A stretch of DNA of 64,000 nt from JBHJGO01 sp050331715 (GTDB lineage Bacteria > Cyanobacteriota > Cyanobacteriia > Cyanobacteriales > Microcoleaceae). A model generated the notes under the pieces. The model was not told where the DNA came from and made no database searches. It worked only from the letters and a program-made list of their open reading frames with translations. Location of the stretch: positions 15,060-79,059 of the forward strand of contig JBHJGO010000074.1 of NCBI GenBank assembly GCA_050331715.1, in the 5' to 3' direction. Made by a program: the position numbers and the translations under genes. Positions 35,424 through 43,846 of this stretch are shown piece after piece; position 1 is the stretch's first letter, and each line of letters starts with the position of its first letter.

Positions 35424-36005
35424 TTAGAATTGCTTGTGCAGAAACATTTGCCGAGGCTGACCCAGTAACAGGGAATTCCAACTCCAATCAATCGAACCGA
35501 GACGATAGCCCAGCTTAGTGTAGAGCTGCTTTGCCTGATCGTTATTCTCTAAAACATGGAGATATAGAGCTGAGAATCCCCAGTCCCTTGCTACTACTTC
35601 GCAACGCTGCAGTAAGTCTTGGGCAATTCCCTGTCGACGGAATTGCGGGTGAACAGCCAGATTTGAGATGTAAAGATATTTTCGCAAACTAGAGACCTGC
35701 CAGGGATAGCGTGAGCGTAGACCCAACTCAACTGTACCCACGATTAACCCTGGGCGATGGACTGGGTTTTGCTCCGGATGCGTTGAAGGGTGCAAGATTA
35801 CCACCAGGCAAGTATAGTGCCTGGAACCCGCCGTAAACCGCTGACGCAAATCTTCATAAATCATCAAATGCAGAAGGGGATGGAACAAGCCGAGTAAATT
35901 GTCAGAGCGATGGAAACTCTGGGCCAATAACTTGGCTAAACGCCTCAAATCAGAGATCGTTGCGGCTCTGACCTCAAAATTCGCAGGGAGGGTGCGGGGG
36001 TTCAT
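35424..36005 (-). CDS. GNAT family N-acetyltransferase
   Basis: A 193-residue protein with the GNAT acetyl-CoA site LAVHPQFRRQGIAQDLLQRCEVVA (V-x-P-xx-R-x-x-G-I/x) and ALYLHVLENNDQAKQLYTKLGYR. It transfers acetyl from acetyl-CoA to an amine; substrate unknown. It has a rather long N-terminal part (LRRLAKLLAQSFHRSDNLLG). sRNA copy 3 begins just downstream on the same strand. Confidence 0.9.
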   Translation of the reverse strand: MNPRTLPANFEVRAATISDLRRLAKLLAQSFHRSDNLLGLFHPLLHLMIYEDLRQRFTAGSRHYTCLVVILHPSTHPEQNPVHRPGLIVGTVELGLRSRYPWQVSSLRKYLYISNLAVHPQFRRQGIAQDLLQRCEVVARDWGFSALYLHVLENNDQAKQLYTKLGYRLGSIDWSWNSLLLGQPRQMFLHKQF

Positions 36006-36606
36006 TGGAAGTAAGGGTCAAACGGAGAAGCCAATCCAGCACTTAGCAAAGTATCCTGGTCTGATCTCAGTGTAGCGAATCGTTGTCCCTCTCAGGGTAA
36101 ACAGCTGCAGGATCAAGGGAGGGGTGGAAATCCTCCTCGACCCTTGACAATTGTTTCAGCTTGGGCATCAGTCCGAAAATATCTGGAGTTCGGCTATATT
36201 AGGAGAGAATAAAGCCTGAGCTGAAGGGCTGTCTAACCGAGGGGAGATGGCTGTGTCAAAAGTGGGGTTGAGATGTGTTCGTCCTCTTCCTTGCATCGGA
36301 AAGCTGCACAGACTTGGACAATCGACTACGATAAATGCACTTCCTCGCTCAGGTTCCAAGCGGTTGCCCTGGATCATGCCATTCTTGATGTTCGGAACCT
36401 TTGATTAAATGGGAATATTATGGAAGGGAGTTGTTTGCTCCACTGACTCGTAGGGTTAGTTGCGATTGTTCAATGTTGATTGAATATGCTGTTTAGATCT
36501 GAGATCATCGTTCCTTTGTCATTTGAGTGTCTGTGAACCTACTTTCTTTCAATACTCCACTTACAGTATCTTCTGTCATTTGTCTAAAGCATTAGGAGAG
36601 CGGTGA
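36006..36606. other. Gene-free stretch upstream of the signalling gene
   Basis: About 600 bases without a convincing gene. A 69-codon leftward frame (36168-36377) lacks a ribosome-binding site or recognisable domain. The last 150 bases are AT-rich and probably contain the promoter of the cyclase gene, with AGGAGAG directly before its ATG. No structured RNA was recognised. Confidence 0.5.
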
Positions 36607-39600
36607 ATGAACTCCCCTAAGAAGCCTAAGCCAAAGATCCTGGTTGTTGATGACGAACCCGACAACCTGGATTTGCTATACCGGACGTTCTATCGTAAGT
36701 ACAAGGTGTTCAAGGCTGAGGGGGGTCAAGAGGCACTGGAGATTTTGGATCAGGAACAGAATATCTCTGTTATTATCTCTGACCAGCGGATGCCCAACAT
36801 GACAGGGACAGAGTTTTTAAGCTCCTCTGCCATTAAGTATCCTGACGCAATTCGGATCTTGTTGACTGGATACACAGATGTTGAAGATTTAGTCGAAGCA
36901 ATCAATGCTGGGAAGGTGTTCAAATATGTCACCAAGCCCTGGGAAGCGGATGAACTGATGGCCATTGTCGAGCAGGCCATGGAGACCCACAATGTTCTCA
37001 AGGCTCGAACTGAGGAATTGCAGCGATCGCTAAAGCACAAGACTCTACTCTATGGCGTCACCAGTACTATTCGTTCTGCTCTGAGCTACGACGATATGCT
37101 CCAGCGGATTGTGGAGTCAGCCGGACAAACGTTTGAAGCAAGCTATTGCTTGTTGCAGCCCCTACAGGATGGCACCCTCATTGATCAGAGATTTATCTAC
37201 AAAGATGCCAGCCTGACGAATACCACTGCCATTTCTGACGCTGAAATTCGCCAGCTTATCTGGGAAACCAGCACCGTTGAGGTGATTCAGGATGCAACAA
37301 CCCATCCCAGACTTCAGGCAGATTCTCCCGAATGTCAATTCCGTCAACGGGCCTATGAAGCGGCAAATATTCGTTCTAGCTTGATTGTTCCCCTGTTCAA
37401 TCGTCAGAAGTTGATGGCAATTCTGGCCATGCATCAAGTGGATCAACCGAGAGAGTGGTTTGACTACGAGATTCAGCTAATCACAACCGTCGCCGATCAA
37501 GCTGCCCTAGCTCTGTCACAGGCCCAAGCCTATGAGCAGGTACAGGAGTTGGCTCGTCGGGAAGTCCTGGTTAATACGATAACAGCCGCAATTCGCTCCA
37601 GTCTGGAACCGCAGAAAATTTTTGCAGCGATTACTCAACAACTAGGCCAAGCTCTGAATGTGGATGGATGTGCCCTGTCCCTGTGGACAATAGACGATGA
37701 ATTTGTTCAGTGTGTGGGATTGTACGACTCAAACCATCGTCAGTCTGCTGTTTCTGAAGATTGGACAGAGGATTCGGATCAAGAGGCTGAACCCTCGCTG
37801 AATCCATTGGATACACTGCCCCAATCCTCCGCCCCCATTCAAGGCAATCCTGTCCTTCAGCGCCTGATTGAAACCCGTCAACCCGTCGTGATTGATGATT
37901 TAAGCCAGCAAGCGGAGCCGAATTTACCGGAGTTACCCCTCCGCTCTCCCTCCACAGCCCTAATGGTTGTACCGTTGCTATTAGAGGATGACAAGATTAT
38001 CGGGAGTATCTCTCTCCGGCAAAACAATCGCACGCGCAAATGGCAAGAAGCCGAAATCAATTTGGTTCAGATCGTAGCAGCCCAGGCAGCCCTGGCCGTA
38101 CAGCAATCTCGCCTCTATCAGCAGACCCGTCAGCAGGCCGAACGTTTAATCGAAGCGGATCGCCTCAAAACGGAGTTCTTTCAAAATATCTCCCATGAAT
38201 TCCGGACTCCACTAACTTTAATGATTGGCCCCTTGGAGTCGGCAGCAGCTCAAGCCAACTCTCTTCCCTACGATCAAGCCAAAATTGCCCTACGAAATGC
38301 TCGGCGGTTATTGCGCTTGGTGAATCAACTGCTTGACCTTCAGAAATTTGATGCGGGACGAATGCAGCCAAAGTTTCGGCCTTGCAATAATGTCCAGATT
38401 TGCCAACAAACCGTTGAGGCGTTTCAAAACTACTGTGATAAGAAGGGGATTCATTTGGAAACTGATCTGCAGGATTGCCCGCCGCTCTATCTTGACCTGG
38501 ATCGATTTGACAAGGTGCTTTACAACCTGCTGTCTAATGCCATGAAGTTTACGCCAGCCGGAGGAACCATTCGAGTCATCCTGGAAAACCATGGCGACTA
38601 TTGTCAAATGACAGTTCAAGACTCAGGAATTGGCATCCGAGAAGAGCAAATCCCCCACCTATTCGAGCGATTTCGTCAGGCGGAGGGGTCTGCCAACCGC
38701 TCCTACGAGGGAACGGGCCTGGGGCTGGCTCTAGTTCGAGAATTGGTAGAACTCCACAGGGGAGATATTCAGGTGAGTTCTGAATATGGGTCGGGGACAA
38801 CCTTCGTGATTCGTCTGCCCATTGGCCAGGAACACCTGACTGAAGAGCAGATTTCCGATGAGCCTGCCGAACTCAATGTTCGTCGAGCCGCTGTGGAGTT
38901 TGCAGACATCGAAGTTGAACTGGCTGACATAGAGGACACTGAATCTTCTCACAATGGAAGCTCTGCTGAAGTCTCAGAAACTACGGCTCCAGTAGAAGTG
39001 GGAAACTGTGTTCTTGTTGTGGATGACAATCCCGATCTCCGGAGCTATCTGTCTAGCATTCTGAAGCGGTCTAGTTTTAATGTTGTCGTTGCTCGTAATG
39101 GAGCTGAAGGCTATGACCAGGCCAAGCACTATGACCCAGAGGTGATTATTACGGATCTAATGATGCCGGAGGTATCGGGACTGGATCTGATTCGTATGGT
39201 TCGTGAAGATCAGAAACTCAAGGGAACCCCCGTCATTTTGCTAACGGCTAAAGCCGATGAGGACACTCGCATTGAAGGAGTTGAGCGCGGGGCTGATGCC
39301 TATGTTTCTAAGCCCTTTAATGATCGAGAGTTACTGGCAGAGGTGCGAAATCTGCGAGCCTTGAAGGAAAATGAGCGTCGCATTGCGGAGCTAAATCGAT
39401 ATTTGACCGAATCTGTGCTCCGTCGATTCTTGCCCCCCACAATGGTGGAGCGGGCAGCTCAGGGCAATATGGTGTTAGATCTCAACCCAGAACCCCGTTT
39501 GATTACTATTTTGTTCAGTGATATTGTCGGTTTTACCCGGATGTCCAATCAGCTCCAATCCCAGCGGATTGCTGAAGTCCTGAATGAATACCTGGGAGAA

Positions 39601-40095
39601 ATGACCCAGGCAATCTTTGTCAACGGTGGGACGGTTGATAAATTTATTGGTGATGCGGTGATGGCGATCTACGGTGCGCCAGAGGAGGCTAGCCCTGAAG
39701 AGCAAGCTGAACGAGCCATTGCTTCAGCCCGCCAGATGTTGCAAGCTCTGCCTCGATTGAACCAGGCTTGGCAAGAAAGAGGACTCATTGGACGCAATGG
39801 TGTAGAACCCGTCCGATTCCGCTGTGGTATTCATCAGGGAATGGCTGTTGTGGGCATGTTTGGTACTGAAGAACGGGCAGACTATACTGCCATTGGCCCC
39901 TCAGTTAATATTGCTGCTCGTCTTCAGGAGGCGGCTAATCCAAATAGTATCCTGGTATCGAGTGAAGTTGCATCCTATCTTACCGATCAAGAAATTGTTG
40001 TTTCAGAGGCACTACAGTTTAAGGGAATGGATGAACTGGTTCAGACCTTCAAGGTGAATCCAGAATCCCATGACCTGAGAACAGCGAATTACTGA
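36607..40095 (+). CDS. REC-GAF-GAF-histidine kinase-REC-adenylate cyclase hybrid signalling protein
   Basis: A 1162-residue cytosolic protein. Domains in order: receiver 1 (about 9-130, DDEPDN, phospho-Asp in SDQRMPNMTG, Lys in VTKPW), GAF 1 (about 155-300), GAF 2 (about 330-505), histidine kinase (H in NISHEFRTPLTL near 530, ATPase boxes NLLSNAMKFT, DSGIGIREEQ, GTGLGLALV), receiver 2 (about 800-920, Asp in ITDLMMPEVSG near 852) and a class III cyclase (about 965-1150). The cyclase has both metal Asp (FSDIVGFT, FIGDAVMAIYG), the adenine-type Lys (VDKFIGD) with Asp in ADYTAIG, and Asn/Arg in NIAARL, so an active adenylate cyclase is predicted. No membrane segment is present. It would couple two-component input to cAMP. 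Confidence 0.93.
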   Translation: MNSPKKPKPKILVVDDEPDNLDLLYRTFYRKYKVFKAEGGQEALEILDQEQNISVIISDQRMPNMTGTEFLSSSAIKYPDAIRILLTGYTDVEDLVEAINAGKVFKYVTKPWEADELMAIVEQAMETHNVLKARTEELQRSLKHKTLLYGVTSTIRSALSYDDMLQRIVESAGQTFEASYCLLQPLQDGTLIDQRFIYKDASLTNTTAISDAEIRQLIWETSTVEVIQDATTHPRLQADSPECQFRQRAYEAANIRSSLIVPLFNRQKLMAILAMHQVDQPREWFDYEIQLITTVADQAALALSQAQAYEQVQELARREVLVNTITAAIRSSLEPQKIFAAITQQLGQALNVDGCALSLWTIDDEFVQCVGLYDSNHRQSAVSEDWTEDSDQEAEPSLNPLDTLPQSSAPIQGNPVLQRLIETRQPVVIDDLSQQAEPNLPELPLRSPSTALMVVPLLLEDDKIIGSISLRQNNRTRKWQEAEINLVQIVAAQAALAVQQSRLYQQTRQQAERLIEADRLKTEFFQNISHEFRTPLTLMIGPLESAAAQANSLPYDQAKIALRNARRLLRLVNQLLDLQKFDAGRMQPKFRPCNNVQICQQTVEAFQNYCDKKGIHLETDLQDCPPLYLDLDRFDKVLYNLLSNAMKFTPAGGTIRVILENHGDYCQMTVQDSGIGIREEQIPHLFERFRQAEGSANRSYEGTGLGLALVRELVELHRGDIQVSSEYGSGTTFVIRLPIGQEHLTEEQISDEPAELNVRRAAVEFADIEVELADIEDTESSHNGSSAEVSETTAPVEVGNCVLVVDDNPDLRSYLSSILKRSSFNVVVARNGAEGYDQAKHYDPEVIITDLMMPEVSGLDLIRMVREDQKLKGTPVILLTAKADEDTRIEGVERGADAYVSKPFNDRELLAEVRNLRALKENERRIAELNRYLTESVLRRFLPPTMVERAAQGNMVLDLNPEPRLITILFSDIVGFTRMSNQLQSQRIAEVLNEYLGEMTQAIFVNGGTVDKFIGDAVMAIYGAPEEASPEEQAERAIASARQMLQALPRLNQAWQERGLIGRNGVEPVRFRCGIHQGMAVVGMFGTEERADYTAIGPSVNIAARLQEAANPNSILVSSEVASYLTDQEIVVSEALQFKGMDELVQTFKVNPESHDLRTANY

Positions 40096-40179
40096 CCTTC
40101 TTCCTTGGGAATTTTTTTGTTTAGGGCAGATTTCTTCCCAATTTCCTCCGCATACGTTACAATGAGTAAATGGAGGTTT

Positions 40180-40250
40180 GCGGGTATAGTTTAGTGGTAA
40201 AACCTTAGCCTTCCAAGCTAATGATGGGGGTTCGATTCCCCCTACCCGCT
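40180..40250 (+). tRNA. tRNA-Gly(TCC)
   Basis: A complete cloverleaf: acceptor GCGGGTA pairs with TACCCGC, D loop AGTTTAGTGGTA, anticodon stem TTAGC/GCTAA with loop CTTCCAA (anticodon TCC), and T arm GGGGGTTCGATTCCCCC. CCA is not encoded. It reads GGA and GGG codons. Confidence 0.96.
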
Positions 40251-40348
40251 TTTGTTGTTGTCGAATAACACACTAAATGTCGTTGGCGGGTTTCCAATCA
40301 ACTTCGAATGCTATCATCAGGCCAGATTAAACGAACTGATGCTGTGAA

Positions 40349-40489
40349 ATGTCTGCCTACTTTACCTTTACGCCAACGGCTGAGATTTTGCAGCTGCGAG
40401 ATTGGCGACCCAGGGGAGAGGTAATTGCACCGTTGTCGATTCGGAATCAGATGAGACAGAAAGCGCTGGAGGAGTTGGGAAATTATTGA
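40349..40489 (+). CDS. Small unrecognised ORF after tRNA-Gly
   Basis: A 46-residue frame from ATG 40349 (MSAYFTFTPTAEILQLRDWR, ending KALEELGNY). Composition looks coding, but there is no clear ribosome-binding site and no domain I recognise. It might be a remnant of a longer gene, since it lies beside a tRNA and a toxin-antitoxin-like pair. Confidence 0.3.
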   Translation: MSAYFTFTPTAEILQLRDWRPRGEVIAPLSIRNQMRQKALEELGNY

Positions 40490-40535
40490 TGGCTAGAGTT
40501 CTGAATCAGGGGTGAGGGTTGTCGGCAACCGCTTG

Positions 40536-40784
40536 CTATTCTTCCTCGGACATTGAGGGAATCAAATTTCCAATGTAGAGCTGGACAAAGGTTTCAGCCG
40601 CAGTCGGGTTGATTTTGCTCAGGGCTTGCACGATCTCTGCAACCGTTTCTGCGGTTGGGTCAACTCGTTCATGGAACCAACGGTAAACTTTGTTGCGATC
40701 TAGGCCCATAACGGTCGCCAATTTATTCTGGCTAATGTTATTGGTCTCCAAGGCTTGTTTTAGTGCTTTACCTGCTCTTCCCAT
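40536..40784 (-). CDS. Small HTH regulator (XRE-like)
   Basis: From ATG 40784 (MGRAGKALKQALETNNISQNK), chosen because AAAGGA lies about ten bases upstream and the longer frame to 40856 would overlap the RHH gene. The helix-turn-helix reads ISQNKLATVMGLDRNKVYRWFHERVDPTAETVAEIVQALSK, with arginine/tryptophan in the recognition helix. It probably represses its own operon through the palindrome at 41077-41098. Confidence 0.8.
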   Translation of the reverse strand: MGRAGKALKQALETNNISQNKLATVMGLDRNKVYRWFHERVDPTAETVAEIVQALSKINPTAAETFVQLYIGNLIPSMSEEE

Positions 40785-40807
40785 TGCTCGAACAATTCCT
40801 TTCAGGA

Positions 40808-41041
40808 CTAGTGAGATGTCTCGGCCTGTTCGGGCTGCTCCTTTGACATCAACCAATGTTCAATGGCTTGCTCTAGACCTTCGCTAATTTTCAAGCCTTC
40901 ATCGGCACAGATAATTCTGAAGCGTCGCGCCAAGTCCTTTGGCACGTGACCACTCAGTTGGGCGTATTCTGGATCGTCTTTTCTACTGGCCAAGAGTGCT
41001 AAATCAGTCAACTGCATTGTTTTCTTCAACAATCTTCCCAT
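40808..41041 (-). CDS. Small ribbon-helix-helix-like protein
   Basis: A 77-residue protein with SGHVPKDLARRFRIICADEGLKISEGLEQAIEHWL: a short beta strand (VPKDLARRFRI) followed by two helices, typical of RHH DNA-binding or partition proteins. Its end is 23 bases from the XRE gene start. A two-gene RHH/XRE unit suggests a plasmid-maintenance or toxin-antitoxin origin, but no toxin is visible. Function is inference. Confidence 0.65.
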   Translation of the reverse strand: MGRLLKKTMQLTDLALLASRKDDPEYAQLSGHVPKDLARRFRIICADEGLKISEGLEQAIEHWLMSKEQPEQAETSH

Positions 41042-41076
41042 AGGCTTTTGAATAGCTAGTGAATTCTTAAATTATT

Positions 41077-41098
41077 AAATTCTAGAATTCTAGAATTT
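41077..41098. promoter_or_regulatory. Perfect 22-bp palindrome, candidate operator
   Basis: Each half is AAATTCTAGAA and its exact complement; the whole 22 bp is self-complementary. It sits 35 bases upstream of the RHH start and 55 bases before the rightward ATG 41153, in the divergent promoter region. A two-fold symmetric site of this kind is expected for a dimeric XRE or RHH repressor. Confidence 0.7.
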
Positions 41099-41152
41099 GT
41101 GATATGCTCAATCTCAATGCAAACGCAGAAAGTTTTCATAGGAGTGCGTTAA

Positions 41153-41398
41153 ATGTTGGTGAATGATAATCCTTCTGGGCACTTTGGTCAGCCTCCCACA
41201 GGTAATTTTTCTCAATCCAGTTCCCACCCTGAGTCAGTGCGAATCACTTTGTCTGGTTCTCGGCAGGGGGTGCTGGAGATGATTCGTCTGTTGCACAATA
41301 GCAGCGTGATTCTGGGTAGTGAGTGGAGCAATGCCATCCCAATTAAAAATTCCACTGAAGTGATCAGCGTTGCGATTCGGATTGTGCGGGTAGAGTAA
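41153..41398 (+). CDS. Unknown small protein, divergent from the RHH/XRE pair
   Basis: An 81-residue protein. The first 28 residues are Ser/Gly/Pro-rich, then SVRITLSGSRQGVLEMIRLLHNSSVILGSEWSNAIP and a beta-rich end (EVISVAIRIVRVE). The strand-helix-strand pattern is common in small cyanobacterial proteins. No function is known. The ATG has AGGAG upstream within TAGGAGTGCG. Shared control with the RHH/XRE genes through the palindrome is possible. Confidence 0.65.
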   Translation: MLVNDNPSGHFGQPPTGNFSQSSSHPESVRITLSGSRQGVLEMIRLLHNSSVILGSEWSNAIPIKNSTEVISVAIRIVRVE

Positions 41399-41540
41399 AA
41401 CGGAAATGGTGATGATTCAGCTATAACCAGGTATAAACCCAGAGCAGTTGATGTCAGGTGAATTGTCAATTATTGGTAAGTCTGACTGCTGAACACTCCA
41501 GATCAATTTTGGTAGGTCTTCAGCAAATACTACAAACATA

Positions 41541-41580
41541 AACCCGTAGGGGCGAGTTTTTCTCGCCCCTACAAAGGGTT
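41541..41580. repeat. Long cruciform-like hairpin repeat
   Basis: An 11-bp perfect stem (GTAGGGGCGAG 41546-41556 with its complement 41562-41572) around TTTTT, flanked by AACCC and GGGTT that pair further. GTAGGGGCGG-type hairpins recur in cyanobacterial intergenic regions and can end transcription from both sides. It lies between convergent genes. Confidence 0.6.
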
Positions 41581-41659
41581 TCCAACTAATCCGAATTAAC
41601 CCAATCTTAGGGCCTAGAGTCATGAATATACAAGGGCAAATTAGCTCGATCCTCCCTCT

Positions 41660-42562
41660 CTAAAATAGAGCCTGAATCGTTTCGTGAATTTTGGCCGCAG
41701 CCCTGGCAAAGGCACTATTCCGCAGATGTAATTCGTCCGTCCAATCGGCTGCCGGATCGATTAGAGGTCGTAGATCAACAAAGTTGAATTTCTCATATTG
41801 CTGGTCAAGTTCTGTCAGCAAGCTATTGTAGCGGCCAATAATCGTATCGACAATTTGACGTTGCTCTTCTGGAGCCAGGATATCTTTCTCCGCCAGGACA
41901 GGTCTCAACCAAGGCCCAGTAAAGGTAATAAATAGAAAATCAACCCCTTCTCCCGTGGGAATCGTGTAACCATAACCGTGCATTACGATCTTGGTTTCAG
42001 GGGAAGCTGCTGCAATTTTGGCAATCAAATCCTCTAGATATTTGCGGTATACAACGTTGACCATATTGTTTAAATAATCCTCTCGCAGGGGCGGTAGGCC
42101 AGACTTTTGGTGGTTCAGATAGGTATCGAAGTTCTGACCCAAAGCATCATTCCCGCCTCCTGAAAACAGGAAAATTTTGGGCTGGAGTTCCTGGACTCGA
42201 AGCAGCACCTGATCAATGGTTGGACTCACCGGATTGAATTTTTTGTCAATTCGAGTCCCGTAGACCATGTTTTCCAAGGTGTCCCCAGCTTTTGCATAGT
42301 TTTCAATCAAGTAGTCATAGTGATTCCGTAAGCAGTCAATCAGATCAGTTCCAGGCAAGTAATCAAACCAGGAATCCCCCTCTGCGACAAAAGTACCAAT
42401 CTCTTCTGCTTGTGACGGAGTCGCTCGCTCTTCTGTTTGCAGTGGAGCAATCTGTGCTTCTGCTTGATACATTTTTAATCGACCAGACTGCTTGAATTGG
42501 GCCACCTGCTCCCGTGTCCAGCCATCCATTTCAGAGAATTGATTGTCCACTTGTTCTTCCAT
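41660..42562 (-). CDS. SGNH/GDSL-type hydrolase with GDSW motif
   Basis: A 300-residue cytosolic protein without signal peptide. After a ~55-residue charged N-terminal tail come the SGNH blocks: VAEGDSWFDYLPGTD (Ser of block I), LFSGGGNDALG (block III Gly/Asn) and DELHLRNSAF (block V Asp/His). The GDSW variant is typical of a bacterial group linked to secreted or phage-like effectors, but here it stands alone. Acyl-ester hydrolysis is inferred from the fold. Confidence 0.78.
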   Translation of the reverse strand: MEEQVDNQFSEMDGWTREQVAQFKQSGRLKMYQAEAQIAPLQTEERATPSQAEEIGTFVAEGDSWFDYLPGTDLIDCLRNHYDYLIENYAKAGDTLENMVYGTRIDKKFNPVSPTIDQVLLRVQELQPKIFLFSGGGNDALGQNFDTYLNHQKSGLPPLREDYLNNMVNVVYRKYLEDLIAKIAAASPETKIVMHGYGYTIPTGEGVDFLFITFTGPWLRPVLAEKDILAPEEQRQIVDTIIGRYNSLLTELDQQYEKFNFVDLRPLIDPAADWTDELHLRNSAFARAAAKIHETIQALF

Positions 42563-43094
42563 AGACCCACTCCTATCGTTCCCGCAAGATATCTAGCAGT
42601 ATTCCTTAGCAAAATTAATAGTACTGTTGGTTTGTGTCTTTTGATCGGTGAGGGCAAAAATCCTTAATCAAGAAATTAGGTGATGATTGTACCCAATCTA
42701 TTCATGAATGCAGATGATTGTAGCCCAGTTGGCAATCAAGCACATTCATTTGTGTCAAGCTATAGATGAGATGCCATGCTGTCTAGCGAGACGAAATTTC
42801 CTCTCCCACTACGCTACCTTGAAGTGGCGTTCCTTCCTCAGATGTGCCTTGATGAGTCAGAAGGCAAGGGGGCGATAGATCCGTTGCTAGTTGGCATAGA
42901 GCTTGCGATGATAGCATTCTAAGTCGGCAAAGATTCTGATTGAAGTACGAGCACTTCTTGAAATTTTCTGGGGCTATGAATTTTTGCCATTGAAGGGACT
43001 GGATGCTTACGATAGAGGGATTTGGGTGTTACGACAATGCTTCTGTTCACAGAGTTGGGTTCAGTAGCAAATCAACACCTACCACAATTGATCC
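42563..43094. other. Gene-free stretch
   Basis: About 530 bases with no open frame that resembles a gene on either strand, no tRNA and no strong hairpin. It separates divergently transcribed genes and probably holds both promoters. Confidence 0.5.
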
Positions 43095-43589
43095 ATGGAA
43101 TCTCAAACTCAAATTCCCATCAAAATTCCCATCATTGATGACCAACTGTTTATGAACCTGGAATTCCTACAACCCCTTAATCTGGAGTTGTTGCGGATTG
43201 CTGAGGAGATGATTTATCTGGGACAGGACAAAATCCCGGCTGGCTTAGTTCTTTGCGATCGCCTGGGGACTCCGAATCTCCAGGTATGGATGAACGCACC
43301 GACTCAGAAATTGTTCAATACCCACGGCAAAGAACTGACGCGAAGGGACATGAGCAAGTATTGGCTTACGGCTGACAAGGAAAGATTCTATTCAGAGGTA
43401 AAGGGGGTTTCACACAACGGTTCTTTCATCTTTAAATATCGAGCCAGAAAGGCAAAGGCCGCCATCAGCAATTTTAATCCCTGGCTGGAGTTGACTGCTG
43501 AAATGAAAATTTTTGAACTCTTTGGCCATCGATATCGATTATCAGTCACGAAGGAAAGTCGGGAGATTTCCTGCCCGTTTGGCGACTAA
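43095..43589 (+). CDS. Unknown soluble protein
   Basis: I do not recognise this 164-residue protein. It has mixed helices and strands (IPIIDDQLFMNLEFLQPLNLELLRIAEEMI; VLCDRLGTPNLQVWMNAPTQKLFNTHGKELTRRDMSKYW), no signal or membrane helix, and ends with SREISCPFGD. The NAPTQKLFNTHGKE block looks a little like a PAS-type region, without certainty. Start is ATG; no neighbour suggests a role. Confidence 0.6.
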   Translation: MESQTQIPIKIPIIDDQLFMNLEFLQPLNLELLRIAEEMIYLGQDKIPAGLVLCDRLGTPNLQVWMNAPTQKLFNTHGKELTRRDMSKYWLTADKERFYSEVKGVSHNGSFIFKYRARKAKAAISNFNPWLELTAEMKIFELFGHRYRLSVTKESREISCPFGD

Positions 43590-43846
43590 TACAGCGTTTC
43601 TAGCGCTGGCGGAGTACAGGAGGTTGGGACGCTGCACCCCAACCTCTCAAATCCTTAACTCACCAAGCCCGGAAAGGCTAAGGCTACAGCTAGTCAATTG
43701 AGTGGTTTGTCCGTTTTGACTTTGTATGTTCCGTCATTCCTGCGCAGGACAGTAGGCGGTTTTTGTTCTTGTCAAAGGATGCACAATAGACAATTCAAGC
43801 GATAATGGGAGTCTACATTTTTTCGTGAGAGTTACAACTGGCTTGA

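Noticed and set aside
36168..36377. 69-codon leftward frame
   Set aside because: No clear ribosome-binding site or family; I cannot separate it from chance.
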